A stretch of 64,000 bases of DNA from Dechloromonas denitrificans (GCF_020510665.1 NZ_CP075187.1:1880501-1944500); one strand, 5' to 3'. Counted from the first letter of the stretch, positions 10,604 through 19,220 are shown. Notes: generated by a model from the letters alone, not told the origin. A program made the numbers and translations.

Positions 10604-10653
10604 CTTAGATATATAAGCGGATAATTTCTCTAACATCTAACGATAAAATAGAT
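10604..10653. promoter_or_regulatory. fpr / lysR intergenic region with candidate LysR-type sites
   Basis: Two short inverted repeats lie in the A/T-rich divergent spacer: CTTA-N6-TAAG at 10604-10617 and ATCTA-N9-TAGAT at 10635-10653, the latter ending directly before the LysR ATG. Such palindromes are plausible binding sites for the adjacent regulator, but they are short and unproven. Confidence 0.35.
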
Positions 10654-11577
10654 ATGCGAATCACCCTGCGCCAGATTGAAATCTTTGCTGCCATTGCCCG
10701 GACTGAAAACGTCTCGCGCGCAGCCGAGCAATTATCGATGTCGCAATCAGCCGCCAGCAGCGCGCTGGTTGAACTGGAGCGGCAATTCGATTGCCCCTTG
10801 TTCGACCGCATCGGCAAATCGCTGCATTTGAACGGCACCGGCCGGGCACTGTTGCCGCAAGCCAAGAACATGCTGGCCCGGGCGGCCGATATCGAAGGCT
10901 TTCTGTCCGGCAGCACGCTCGGGCCGCTCGCCGTCGGCGCCACGCTGACCATCGGCAACTACCTGGCCACGCTGGTCGTTGCCGAATACCTGCAACGCCA
11001 TCCGGCAGCCAAAATCGGCTTGCAGGTCGCCAACACGCACAGCATTGTCGAACGACTGCTCGGTTATCAACTCGATCTCGGCCTGATCGAAGGCGAAGCC
11101 AACCACCCGGATCTGGTACTGGAACCGTGGATCGACGATGCACTGGTCGTTTTTTGTGCCCCGCATCATCCACTGGCTGCCGCGGGTGCTGCCGAGACAA
11201 GTCGGCTGGCCGAAGAAAAATGGATTGTCCGCGAACGCGGTTCAGGCACGCGCGAATTGTTCGACCGGGCAATTGCCCGCCCCCTGGCCCATGCCCACAT
11301 CCAGCTCGAACTGGAACACACCGAAGCGATCAAGCGGGCCGTCGAATCGGGCATCGGCATCGGCTGCCTGTCGCGCCTGTCGCTGCGCGAAGCTTTCCGC
11401 CGTGGCAGTCTGGTCGAGATCAAGACACCGCAATTCGATCTCCGCCGCCACTTTTATTTTGCCCGGCACCGCCAGCGCAACATCAACCCGGCGATGCAGA
11501 CCTTTCTCGATCTGTGCCGGGAATTCAGCGGTGCAGCGAACGATACCGATACGCTGAACCTTCCCTTCATTCAGTAA
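10654..11577 (+). CDS. LysR-family regulator divergent from fpr (FinR-like by context)
   Basis: This 307-residue protein has an N-terminal LysR helix-turn-helix (TLRQIEIFAAIARTENVSRA; AEQLSMSQSAASSALVELER) and a CysB-type periplasmic-binding-like effector domain with VGATLTIGNYL and ESGIGIGCLS. The divergent pairing with fpr suggests that it activates fpr under oxidative or redox stress, as FinR does in Pseudomonas. That function is inferred from context, so no symbol is assigned. Confidence 0.88.
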   Translation: MRITLRQIEIFAAIARTENVSRAAEQLSMSQSAASSALVELERQFDCPLFDRIGKSLHLNGTGRALLPQAKNMLARAADIEGFLSGSTLGPLAVGATLTIGNYLATLVVAEYLQRHPAAKIGLQVANTHSIVERLLGYQLDLGLIEGEANHPDLVLEPWIDDALVVFCAPHHPLAAAGAAETSRLAEEKWIVRERGSGTRELFDRAIARPLAHAHIQLELEHTEAIKRAVESGIGIGCLSRLSLREAFRRGSLVEIKTPQFDLRRHFYFARHRQRNINPAMQTFLDLCREFSGAANDTDTLNLPFIQ

Positions 11578-11586
11578 ATTTCGCGG

Positions 11587-12162
11587 TCAACCGGCCAGAA
11601 GCAGCCGAATATCGGCCACGATATCGTCGACACCGGCCTGGTCTCCGACGTAGAGCCGCAATTGCCCGGTGGGGTCGAACAAGTAGGCGCCGGCCGAATG
11701 ATCGAGGATGTAGCCCAACTCGCTGCCGACTTCCTTGCGGGCGCTGAACACCCGGAACTCTTCGGCAACCCGCCTGGTTTCTTCCGTGGAACCGCGCAAA
11801 CCGAGGAACGAGGGATGAAACCACGGGACGAAATCCTTCAGCCTCGCGGCACTGTCACGTTCCGGATCGAGCGTAACAAAGAGCACCTGAACCCGCTCGG
11901 CCATCGTCCCCAGTTTGTTCATCACTTCCGCCAGGCGGGCAAGCATGGTCGGGCAAATGTCCGGACAGGAGGTGTAACCGAAGAAAAGGATGATGACCTT
12001 GCCGGAAAAATCAGCCAACGAGCGCATCTGGCCTTCATGATCTTGCAGCGCCAGCCGTTTGCCGAAAGCCGGCTTGTTCAATTCGGTATTGCGAAAAGCC
12101 GGCGACGCCGGTTTGCAGCCGGCCAACAGCCAAGGAAGTGCAAGAAACAGGCGACGATCCAT
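11587..12162 (-). CDS. SCO1/SenC-family copper lipoprotein
   Basis: SCO proteins deliver copper to, or reduce thiols of, the CuA centre of cytochrome oxidases. The 191-residue product starts with a lipoprotein signal (LPWLLAGC, lipid-attachment Cys about residue 16), then a thioredoxin fold with the copper-binding CPDIC (C66, C70) and a downstream His in YILDHSAGAYLF. ATG 12162 is preferred because AAGG lies 8 bases upstream; an ATG 6 bases earlier is too close to it. No oxidase genes are adjacent. It follows the double-receiver gene on the same strand with an 18-base gap. Confidence 0.9.
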   Translation of the reverse strand: MDRRLFLALPWLLAGCKPASPAFRNTELNKPAFGKRLALQDHEGQMRSLADFSGKVIILFFGYTSCPDICPTMLARLAEVMNKLGTMAERVQVLFVTLDPERDSAARLKDFVPWFHPSFLGLRGSTEETRRVAEEFRVFSARKEVGSELGYILDHSAGAYLFDPTGQLRLYVGDQAGVDDIVADIRLLLAG

Positions 12163-12180
12163 CGGCATGCCCTTAAAAAA

Positions 12181-12957
12181 TCAGATACCGAACAGCTTGC
12201 GGACGAAATCCTGCACGTAAGCCGGGCGCAATGGCTTGATGATGTAACCACGCGCACCCAGACCGGCGGCCTCGGCAACCAGTTTCTTGTCCGCGCAACC
12301 GGTCACCATGATGACCGCTGTTTCCGGGCTGGCGGCAACGATCTGCGGCAACGCCTCGATCCCGCCCATGACCGGCATGTTGACGTCGAGACAGAGCAGT
12401 TTCGGCTTATGCTGCCGCGCCGCAGTAATCGCCTCAGAACCGCTGGCCACCGACTGGACAACCTTCAGGCCGCATTCCTCCAGCAAGCCCTTGAGCACCA
12501 GACGAACCGAACTGTTGTCATCGGCCACCACCACGCTGCCGCTGACCCGACCGCCGAACAAGGCCGGCCCCTTGCGTTGAGGCTGGCGCGCGTGCTTGCG
12601 CGTTTCCTCGATGGCATGTAATTCGTCGATGATCTGGGACTGGCTGAAAGGCTTGCGGATAAATCCGGCTGCTCCGGCATCGGCCGCCATGCCTTCAATA
12701 TTCTGTTCGCTCGATGCGGTCATGAAAACCACATCGACATCCGGCGCCAGCGCATTGATGGTCCGCAGCAACACCAGCCCGTTGCGACCCGGCAAGTGAT
12801 AGTCAAGGCAGAGCAACTCCGGCGCCGTATCGTGCACAGACTGCTCAAGCCGGCTGCCATCCTCAAGGACGGCCACCACTTCATGCCCGGCACTGACAAA
12901 CAGGGCGGCGAGGACTTTCCGCATGGCTGCGTTGTCGTCGACGATCATGATTCGCAT
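12181..12957 (-). CDS. Double-receiver response regulator, no output domain
   Basis: This 258-residue protein consists of two CheY-like receiver domains joined by a basic linker (around 118-132). Phospho-acceptor aspartates are D52 (LCLDYHLPGRNG) and D191 (LCLDVNMPVMGG), and both domains keep the acidic DD pocket and a conserved Lys (RKPF; IKPL). No DNA-binding or enzymatic domain is present, so output must be by protein-protein contact, possibly in a phosphorelay. No kinase is adjacent. Confidence 0.9.
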   Translation of the reverse strand: MRIMIVDDNAAMRKVLAALFVSAGHEVVAVLEDGSRLEQSVHDTAPELLCLDYHLPGRNGLVLLRTINALAPDVDVVFMTASSEQNIEGMAADAGAAGFIRKPFSQSQIIDELHAIEETRKHARQPQRKGPALFGGRVSGSVVVADDNSSVRLVLKGLLEECGLKVVQSVASGSEAITAARQHKPKLLCLDVNMPVMGGIEALPQIVAASPETAVIMVTGCADKKLVAEAAGLGARGYIIKPLRPAYVQDFVRKLFGI

Positions 12958-13031
12958 AACGATTCCCGGCTCTTTTTATTGAAATCCTGAATGAGCTTAC
13001 CAGAATAATGTCATCACATTATTGTTTGAAC

Positions 13032-13913
13032 TCAACCCAGCCGCTGGCTCAGAAAATCCATCAAGACCCGCACCCTGTGCGGAACATGGCGATTACTCGG
13101 CAACATGGCATAGATCCCCAGTTCGGGCACGGGAAACGCGTCGAGAATACTTTCGATACGCCCGGCCTGCAGAAATGCATCGAGGATGAAATCAGGCTGC
13201 AAGGTCAGCCCCAAGCCCTGGGCAGCAGCTTCGGTCAGGACCTCGCCGTTGTTGGCATTGATTCTGCTGCGCACGGGAAAACTTTCCGGCTGGCCGGCAA
13301 TCAGGAATTGCCAGTGCTGCATGCTGCCACCGGCCGTGTAGCCGAGGCATTCGTGATGAATCAATTCGGACGGATGCTGCGGTCGACCGTGGCGCGCCAG
13401 GTAATCCGGAGAGGCCACAACGTACATCTGCCCCGAACCAATCTTGCGCGCCACATCACCGGGATCAAGCCGGCGGGTGATGCGGATCGACAGATCGATC
13501 CCCTCCTCGATCAATTTGACCCGACGATCGGAATAATCCATGTCCAGGCTGACCTCCGGATAAAGGCCGGAAAATTCGATCAGTAGAGGGGCCAGGCGTT
13601 TGATGCCGAAAGTCAGCGGTAGGCTGATGCGGATATTGCCGCGCGGCGCCAGGCGCTCTTGGGCCACATCGGTTTCAGCCGACTCGACCAGATTCAGGAT
13701 CACCCGGCACTTTTCCAGATAAGCCGTCCCCGCCGAGGTCATCGCCAGCCGACGCGTACTGCGCACCATCAATTTGATGCCGAGGTGACTTTCGAGTGCG
13801 GCAATTTGCCGTGTCACGACCGAGCGGGCCACGCCCAACTGCTGCGCAACCGCAGAAAAACTGCCCAACTCGGCGACACGAACGAACAGATGCATGGCTT
13901 CAAGTCGATCCAT
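13032..13913 (-). CDS. LysR-family regulator divergent from the dioxygenase operon
   Basis: This 293-residue protein starts MDRLEAMHLFVRVAELGSFS and has the helix-turn-helix AVAQQLGVARSVVTRQIAAL, followed by a substrate-binding domain. It looks like the large LysR subgroup often divergent from quinone- or phenol-responsive genes (AaeR/DhcR-like). It lies 95 bp from, and divergent to, the dioxygenase/b561/YceI unit, with a perfect TTGCT-N5-AGCAA palindrome three bases beyond its start codon. It is the likely regulator of that unit. Confidence 0.88.
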   Translation of the reverse strand: MDRLEAMHLFVRVAELGSFSAVAQQLGVARSVVTRQIAALESHLGIKLMVRSTRRLAMTSAGTAYLEKCRVILNLVESAETDVAQERLAPRGNIRISLPLTFGIKRLAPLLIEFSGLYPEVSLDMDYSDRRVKLIEEGIDLSIRITRRLDPGDVARKIGSGQMYVVASPDYLARHGRPQHPSELIHHECLGYTAGGSMQHWQFLIAGQPESFPVRSRINANNGEVLTEAAAQGLGLTLQPDFILDAFLQAGRIESILDAFPVPELGIYAMLPSNRHVPHRVRVLMDFLSQRLG

Positions 13914-13915
13914 TG

Positions 13916-13930
13916 TTGCTCAATTAGCAA
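13916..13930. promoter_or_regulatory. Candidate LysR-type binding site
   Basis: The perfect palindrome TTGCT-CAATT-AGCAA contains the T-N11-A spacing of LysR boxes and sits directly next to the LysR start codon within the 95-bp divergent spacer. Its location suits autoregulation and control of the dioxygenase unit. Confidence 0.55.
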
Positions 13931-14008
13931 TAAACATTTGTTGATTGTCTGCTATTTCGACTCAAAAAGGAGGAATAAAGTACGCCCATCGATTCAGGAG
14001 TTGCATTC

Positions 14009-14803
14009 ATGTCACATCATCTACCGACGCTTTTCGTACCTCACGGCGCCCCGACCTTCGCCTTGCGCCCCGGTGCTGCCGGAGCCGCCATCGCCGCCGC
14101 GGCGGGCGCCCTACCCTCGCCGCGAGCCATCATCGTAGTCAGCGCACATTGGGATACGGTAGAACCGACAGTTGGATTTGCTGACCGCCCCGAGACCATT
14201 CATGATTTCTGGGGCTTTCCGGAAGCGCTTTATGCCCTGCGCTACCCGGCCACAGGTTGCCGCGAAGCTGCCGAAGAAGTGGTCGCTGCACTCCAGTCAG
14301 CCGGTCTTCCGGCACAGGCCGATGCCGGACGCGGCCTGGACCACGGCGCCTGGGTACCGCTGCGCCTGATGTTCCCGGAAGCCGACATTCCGGTCATTCC
14401 GCTCTCGATCCAGAGCCGGGGCGGCGTACAGCAAGCTTATCGCCTGGGTCAGGCACTGGCTCCGCTCGTTGCACGCGGCTTCCTGATCATCACCTCGGGC
14501 AATGTGACGCACAACCTGCGCGACTATCAGGCCGCGGCAGCCAGCGACGGGCAGACGCCTGCTTATGTCCGCCAGTTTTCGACCTGGATCAGCGAGCAGA
14601 TCAGCGCCGGAGCCATCGACGCCCTGCTCGACTATCGCCGCCAGGCCCCCGGAGGCGTTCAGGCGCACCCGAGCGAAGAACACCTGCTGCCCCTTTACGT
14701 GGCCCTCGGCGCAGCCGGGCAGAACGCACAGCCACAACGCATCCATGCCGGCATCGACGATTACGTCATCGCCATGGACGCTTATTCATTTTTGCCGCAA
14801 TAA
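14009..14803 (+). CDS. DODA-type extradiol ring-cleavage dioxygenase (YgiD-like)
   Basis: This 264-residue class III extradiol dioxygenase begins LPTLFVPHGAPTF, with further metal-ligand regions VVSAHWDT and LDHGAWVPLRLMFP, and EEHLLPLYVALGA near the end. Family members use a non-heme metal to open catecholic rings; E. coli YgiD and plant DOPA dioxygenases belong here. The physiological substrate is unknown. It heads a four-gene unit with cytochrome b561 (11-base gap) and two YceI proteins, suggesting a redox or quinone-related role rather than a full aromatic degradation pathway. Confidence 0.88.
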   Translation: MSHHLPTLFVPHGAPTFALRPGAAGAAIAAAAGALPSPRAIIVVSAHWDTVEPTVGFADRPETIHDFWGFPEALYALRYPATGCREAAEEVVAALQSAGLPAQADAGRGLDHGAWVPLRLMFPEADIPVIPLSIQSRGGVQQAYRLGQALAPLVARGFLIITSGNVTHNLRDYQAAAASDGQTPAYVRQFSTWISEQISAGAIDALLDYRRQAPGGVQAHPSEEHLLPLYVALGAAGQNAQPQRIHAGIDDYVIAMDAYSFLPQ

Positions 14804-14814
14804 GGAGGTTGACC

Positions 14815-15357
14815 GTGACAAAGCACTACACCCGAACAGCCAAAAGCCTGCACTGGCTGATGGCCATCCTGCTCATCGGCCTGCTGGCACTCGGTTTTTA
14901 CATGCATGACCTGCCGCTTTCGCCGGAAAAGCTGCAACTTTATTCCTGGCACAAGTGGGCTGGCGTCAGTGCTTTCCTGCTCGTCCTGGTCCGGTTGGCC
15001 TGGCGCATCACGCATCAGCCGCCCGCCTTGCCGGCCAGCATGCCGAAACCGCTGCAATGGATTGCTCACGCCGGGCACCTGGCGCTCTACCTGCTGATGC
15101 TGGCCATCCCGCTGTCCGGCTGGCTGATGAGTTCAGCCAAAGGCTTCCAGACAGTCTGGTTCGGCCTGTTGCCGATCCCCGACCTGATCGGCAAGGACAA
15201 GGAACTCGGCCAGTTGCTGCAGACCATTCACATGGGCCTCAACCTGCTTTTTGTCGCAACGCTGCTCGGTCACATCGCGGCCGCCCTCAAACACCACTTT
15301 ATCGACAAGGACGACATCCTTCGCCGGATGCTGCCCCGCCATTCCAAGGAGCATTAA
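14815..15357 (+). CDS. Cytochrome b561
   Basis: This 180-residue membrane protein has four hydrophobic helices and conserved His residues in SLHWLMA, YSWHKWAG, AHAGHLALY and QTIHMGLN, matching bacterial diheme cytochrome b561 (YceJ/CybB type), which passes electrons from quinol to a periplasmic acceptor. The start is GTG 14815, preceded by AGGAGGT. It lies one base ahead of the first YceI gene, an association also seen in E. coli yceJ-yceI. Confidence 0.9.
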   Translation: MTKHYTRTAKSLHWLMAILLIGLLALGFYMHDLPLSPEKLQLYSWHKWAGVSAFLLVLVRLAWRITHQPPALPASMPKPLQWIAHAGHLALYLLMLAIPLSGWLMSSAKGFQTVWFGLLPIPDLIGKDKELGQLLQTIHMGLNLLFVATLLGHIAAALKHHFIDKDDILRRMLPRHSKEH

Positions 15358-15358
15358 C

Positions 15359-15910
15359 ATGAAACGCATCGCCCTCGCCTTTGCACTGGCCACCGCCTTC
15401 TCGGTACAGGCCGCCGAATTCACCCAGGTTCAAGCCGATAAGAGCGCCATCAACTTTACGTACAAGCAGATGGGTGTCGCGGTCGACGGCAAATTCAAGC
15501 GCTTTTCCAGCCAGCTGACTTTTGACCCGGCCAAGCCGGCCGCTGCCAAGGCCAGCTTCGATGTCGAACTGGCCAGCGTCGATACCGGCGCACCGGAAGG
15601 CGACGATGAAGTGGCCGGCAAACCCTGGTTCAACACCAAGGTCTTCCCGACGGCAAAGTTTGTCTCGACCGGCGTCAAGGCCCTCGGCGGCAACAAGTAC
15701 GAAGTAACCGGACAGTTGAGCATCAAGGGCAAGACGCAGGATGTTGTCGTCCCCGCCACCTTTGCAGCACAAGGCAAGAGCGGCGTCTTCGATGGCAGTT
15801 TCACCATCCGCCGGGCCGATTTTTCAATTGGCGAAGGCACCTGGGCCAAGTTCGACATTGTCGCCAACGATGTCCTGATCAAATTCCGCATTACCGCCAA
15901 CAGCAAGTAA
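15359..15910 (+). CDS. YceI-family periplasmic protein (first copy)
   Basis: This 183-residue protein has a cleavable signal peptide (MKRIALAFALATAFSVQA) and the YceI lipocalin-like fold with INFTYKQMGVAVDGKF, DDEVAGKPWFNTKVFPTAKF and GQLSIKGKTQDVV. YceI proteins bind isoprenoid or quinone-like lipids in the periplasm. The b561 stop is one base away, so the pair is co-translated. It differs clearly from the second YceI gene downstream, so the two are paralogues and not a fresh duplication. Confidence 0.9.
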   Translation: MKRIALAFALATAFSVQAAEFTQVQADKSAINFTYKQMGVAVDGKFKRFSSQLTFDPAKPAAAKASFDVELASVDTGAPEGDDEVAGKPWFNTKVFPTAKFVSTGVKALGGNKYEVTGQLSIKGKTQDVVVPATFAAQGKSGVFDGSFTIRRADFSIGEGTWAKFDIVANDVLIKFRITANSK

Positions 15911-15937
15911 CCCCAACCTCAAAACAGGAGAATCACC

Positions 15938-16516
15938 ATGCAAAAACTGAGCAAACTCACCGCCGCCCTCGTCCTCGCTTCGACCGTTGCCATCCCGGCA
16001 CTGGCCGCACCGGAAACCTACGTGGTTGAAGGCACGCACACCTATCCGCGCTTCTCGTACAGCCACTTCGGCTACTCCACCCAGCTCAGCCGCTTCAACA
16101 AGACGACCGGCAAGGTCATCTTCGACAAGGCTGCCAAGAGCGGTGCGGTCGACATCGTGATTGATGCCAAATCGGTCGATACCGGCTACCCGACCTTCAA
16201 CGAGCACATCCAGGGCGAAGACTTCCTCGATACCGCCAAGTTCCCGACGGCTACGTTCAAGTCCACCAAAGTGGTTTTCGAAGGTGACAAGCCGGCCAGC
16301 ATCGAAGGCAACCTGACGCTGAAGGGCGTGACCAAGCCGGTTACCCTGACCGTGACTTCCTTCCAGGCCATGCCGCACCCGATGATGAAGAAGGATGCGA
16401 TCGGCGCCAACGCCTTTACCGTGGTCAAGCGTTCCGAATTCAACGCCGGCAAGTACGCGCCTTACGTCGGTGACGAAGTGCGTATCGACATCGCCATCGA
16501 AGCAATCAAGGAGTAA
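15938..16516 (+). CDS. YceI-family periplasmic protein (second copy)
   Basis: This 192-residue protein has the signal peptide MQKLSKLTAALVLASTVAIP followed by ALA-A, and the YceI signature SYSHFGYSTQLSRFNKTTGK, INEHIQGEDF-like segment FNEHIQGEDFLDTAKFPTA, and GNLTLKGVTKPVTL. It is likely an isoprenoid-binding periplasmic carrier. AGGAG precedes the ATG. It is the last gene of the dioxygenase/b561/YceI unit. Confidence 0.9.
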   Translation: MQKLSKLTAALVLASTVAIPALAAPETYVVEGTHTYPRFSYSHFGYSTQLSRFNKTTGKVIFDKAAKSGAVDIVIDAKSVDTGYPTFNEHIQGEDFLDTAKFPTATFKSTKVVFEGDKPASIEGNLTLKGVTKPVTLTVTSFQAMPHPMMKKDAIGANAFTVVKRSEFNAGKYAPYVGDEVRIDIAIEAIKE

Positions 16517-16556
16517 AAACCTGCGCGGACTTGGGCGGCTGCTCGCTCAAGTCCGC
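16512..16556 (-). terminator. Terminator of the REC-GGDEF-EAL gene (convergent region)
   Basis: Perfect stem GCGGACTTG (16525-16533) with CAAGTCCGC (16548-16556), overlapping the EAL gene stop. On the minus strand it is followed by GTTTTT. It also separates the convergent YceI unit. Confidence 0.65.
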
Positions 16557-18739
16557 AGCAAGGCGAGAAACTCCTCGGCCGGCAACGGTCGGGAAAAGAG
16601 ATATCCCTGGCCATCGCGACAGCCCATGGCCAGCAGCGAATCGCGCTGTGCATCGGTTTCTATCCCTTCGGCAATGGTTTCCAGCCCGAGCTGTTCAGCC
16701 AGCTGAATCACCATGTGGGCAATACCGTAGTGATCGTCGCTGCTGCCTTCACCACTGACAAAGGCACGATCGATCTTCAGGCGATCGACGTTCAACTGGC
16801 GAATGATGTTGAGCGACGAATAGCCCGTCCCGAAATCGTCGATCGCGATTGCAACGCCGGCGGCACGCACGGCAGCCAGCTTTTTGCCGATCAGTTCGAT
16901 GTTGTCGATGGCCACCGATTCGGTCAGCTCGATTTCGACGTTGGCCGGACTGACCTTGTATTCAGCCATGGCCGAAACCAGGCGGTCGACGAAGTCAGGT
17001 TCGCGAAACTGAACGTGCGACACATTGATCGCCATCCGGAAATCAGTCAGCCCGACGGCAGCCAGACGCGCCAGAAACTGAAAGGCGCTGCGCATCACCC
17101 AATCGCCGATCGCCACCATCAGGCCGGATTGCTCGGCCAGCGGAATGAAACGATCCGGCGGAACGAACGCACCCTCCTCCGTCCGCCAGCGCAATAACAC
17201 TTCCGCCCCGACAAAGCGGCCACTCGCCAGATCGACAAATGGCTGATAGACGGGAAAAAGGCGTTCGGCAGAAAAAGCCTGACGCAGCTGACTGAGCAGT
17301 TGCATCCGTTCGCGCGCCGAATTGGCGTGCGCCGGCTCGAAGTAAAGCGATTTGCCACGGCTGAAGTTTTTCGCCAGCTTGAGCGAAACCGCAGCATTCT
17401 TGAGCAACTCGACGCCCTTGAACGACGAATCACTCAGATTGACCAGGCCAGCGGTGGCCGAAAGTCGCAAATTTTCTGCGTCGACCGTGAAAGGCGCCGA
17501 GAAAATATGTGCAATGCTTTCCGGCGTAATCTCTGTCGCCGGTCCCAGTACGCTGAAAACATCGCTACCGACGCGGGCAACCACCACCGTGGGCGGAAAC
17601 ATCTGGCGCAACCTTGTTGCCACAGCAACCAGTACGGCATCGCCGAAACTTTGGTCCAGAATGCTGTTGATATCGGCAAAGCCATCGATATCGACCAGCG
17701 CCAGGGTATCTGCCTCACTGGGGCGCTGATCGATCAGGGTCAGCAGGCTGTTGCGATTCGGCAACTTGACCAGGCCATCCTCGAAAGCCAGGTTACTGAT
17801 CCGGCGGTAAAGCTGCATATTCTCGAAGCCGACCGAAATATTGCTGCAGAACACTTCCAGCAAATTGCGATCAAGCGTGCTGAGTGGGTGCCGGACATCG
17901 ACGAATGCCGCCAACGCCTGGTTGCCCGTTCCACCGAAATAAAGGCAGGTAGCCTCGCCAAACTGGTGGCTGCGTCCGGAAAAAACCTTCTCCAGCTCTT
18001 CGCGCACCCGCCTGTCGGAAATATCGTCGAGCGACCGCCCCATCCATCCGGCGTAACACCCAGCGGCAGCCAGCACGGTCGGGGGACGTCCAAAATCCCC
18101 ATCAACCGCACAGACCAAGCCTTCCTCACCAATCCCGAGCAAGGCACACAACTGAGTCACAACACCTTCGGCAAAACGCTGCAGGCCACGTGGCTTGCTC
18201 AACTCGTTACCTGCACCAACAATCAGGGCCAAGCCACGCCGGCTCGCTTCAAGCTGATGAATTTGCCAGTAAGAGCGGATTGCCACGGTCAACGAGGTAA
18301 ACAGGCGAACTCGGGTCAGCTCCGACTTGGTCTTGTAATCATTGATGTCATAAAGCTGGATCGTATCGATTTCCGGTGCATAGCCCGGCTGGCCGGTGCG
18401 TAAAATCACGCGCATGGCGCGATTTCCCAATTCGTCGCGGATGAAACGCACCAGACGCAAACCTGCGTCATCGGATTCCATCACCACATCGAGCAGCACG
18501 ACAGCCAGGTCGTCATACTGGGTCAGGCAGGCTCTGGCCTCGCCGGCGGAATAGGCATGAACAAAGGCCAGTCCGCGCCCTTCAATCTGCATGTCCTTGA
18601 GCGCCAGCAGCGTGGCTTCATGGACATCCGGCTCGTCATCAACCACCAGAATCCGCCAGACAGGCAAATCCCCGCCTTCGGGCAACTCTGGTTCATCAAT
18701 GAAACTCAGCGGTTCATCATCAGGTATTCCGGACAGCAT
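16547..18739 (-). CDS. REC-DUF3369-GGDEF-EAL cyclic-di-GMP phosphodiesterase
   Basis: This 730-residue protein has a receiver domain (LLDVVMES), a DUF3369 middle region, a GGDEF domain whose signature has decayed to GSDVF, and an EAL domain with EVL in place of EAL. The remaining catalytic residues are present (AINVSH, ELTES, IDDFGTGYSS, LKIDR, ETIAEGIE). It probably degrades cyclic-di-GMP under phosphorylation control and does not synthesise it; the dead GGDEF may act as a GTP sensor. The start is ATG 18739, which has GGGAG 6-7 bases upstream; in-frame starts at 18778 (ATG) and 18805 (TTG) lack this. No kinase is adjacent. Confidence 0.88.
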   Translation of the reverse strand: MLSGIPDDEPLSFIDEPELPEGGDLPVWRILVVDDEPDVHEATLLALKDMQIEGRGLAFVHAYSAGEARACLTQYDDLAVVLLDVVMESDDAGLRLVRFIRDELGNRAMRVILRTGQPGYAPEIDTIQLYDINDYKTKSELTRVRLFTSLTVAIRSYWQIHQLEASRRGLALIVGAGNELSKPRGLQRFAEGVVTQLCALLGIGEEGLVCAVDGDFGRPPTVLAAAGCYAGWMGRSLDDISDRRVREELEKVFSGRSHQFGEATCLYFGGTGNQALAAFVDVRHPLSTLDRNLLEVFCSNISVGFENMQLYRRISNLAFEDGLVKLPNRNSLLTLIDQRPSEADTLALVDIDGFADINSILDQSFGDAVLVAVATRLRQMFPPTVVVARVGSDVFSVLGPATEITPESIAHIFSAPFTVDAENLRLSATAGLVNLSDSSFKGVELLKNAAVSLKLAKNFSRGKSLYFEPAHANSARERMQLLSQLRQAFSAERLFPVYQPFVDLASGRFVGAEVLLRWRTEEGAFVPPDRFIPLAEQSGLMVAIGDWVMRSAFQFLARLAAVGLTDFRMAINVSHVQFREPDFVDRLVSAMAEYKVSPANVEIELTESVAIDNIELIGKKLAAVRAAGVAIAIDDFGTGYSSLNIIRQLNVDRLKIDRAFVSGEGSSDDHYGIAHMVIQLAEQLGLETIAEGIETDAQRDSLLAMGCRDGQGYLFSRPLPAEEFLALLRT

Positions 18740-18807
18740 CAACCTCTCCCGCGAATTGCCGTGTCTTGCAAAAGACATAGCATAACCGGTGTGGCGCCCA
18801 ATCAAGC

Positions 18808-18837
18808 AAAAAGCCGGGTTTCCCCGGCTTTGTTTTT
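18808..18837. terminator. Bidirectional terminator
   Basis: Stem AAAGCCGGG/CCCGGCTTT with a 4-base loop, T-tracts on both strands (GTTTTT forward; TTTTTG reverse). It lies downstream of the small minus-strand ORF and just upstream of the EAL gene's reading frame. Confidence 0.75.
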
Positions 18838-18853
18838 ACAGCGCAGACCCGTT

Positions 18854-19030
18854 TTATCGAGCCATGATCGGCAATGGCATCAGGTCAGAGGCACTCAGGC
18901 CAGCCAACTCGCCAACGACACGATTTATTTTTTCACCTACAAGCCACCAACCACCAGCATAAGGCTGGGCGGTAATGCCATGATCAGCGCAAAGCTTGAG
19001 TGCTTTGTCTCTTAATTGTTCAACAATCAT
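18854..19030 (-). CDS. Small hypothetical protein
   Basis: This 58-residue ORF starts MIVEQLRDKALKLCADHGIT and contains GGWWLVGEKINRVVGELAGL. It is not recognised. Support: a terminator with a minus-strand T-tract follows within 20 bases, and the composition is protein-like. AGGA lies about 13 bases before the ATG, which is far. The frame stays open upstream to 19117. Codon use is less GC-rich than its neighbours, which could mean recent acquisition. Confidence 0.45.
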   Translation of the reverse strand: MIVEQLRDKALKLCADHGITAQPYAGGWWLVGEKINRVVGELAGLSASDLMPLPIMAR

Positions 19031-19220
19031 TATTACGTTCTTGCTTCCTTGATGCGCTATCCGCGCCATAACCACCGTGCCACACGACATGATGGATTTG
19101 CCAGGTTGAGCCGACATGGCTCTTTGCCTGACGAATGGGGCTCACCGAAAAACACGGCGAACCGCCAGCTACTTACCAAATGGATTTATCGAAACCAAAG
19201 CGCAGCAGAAGAATTTGCGC

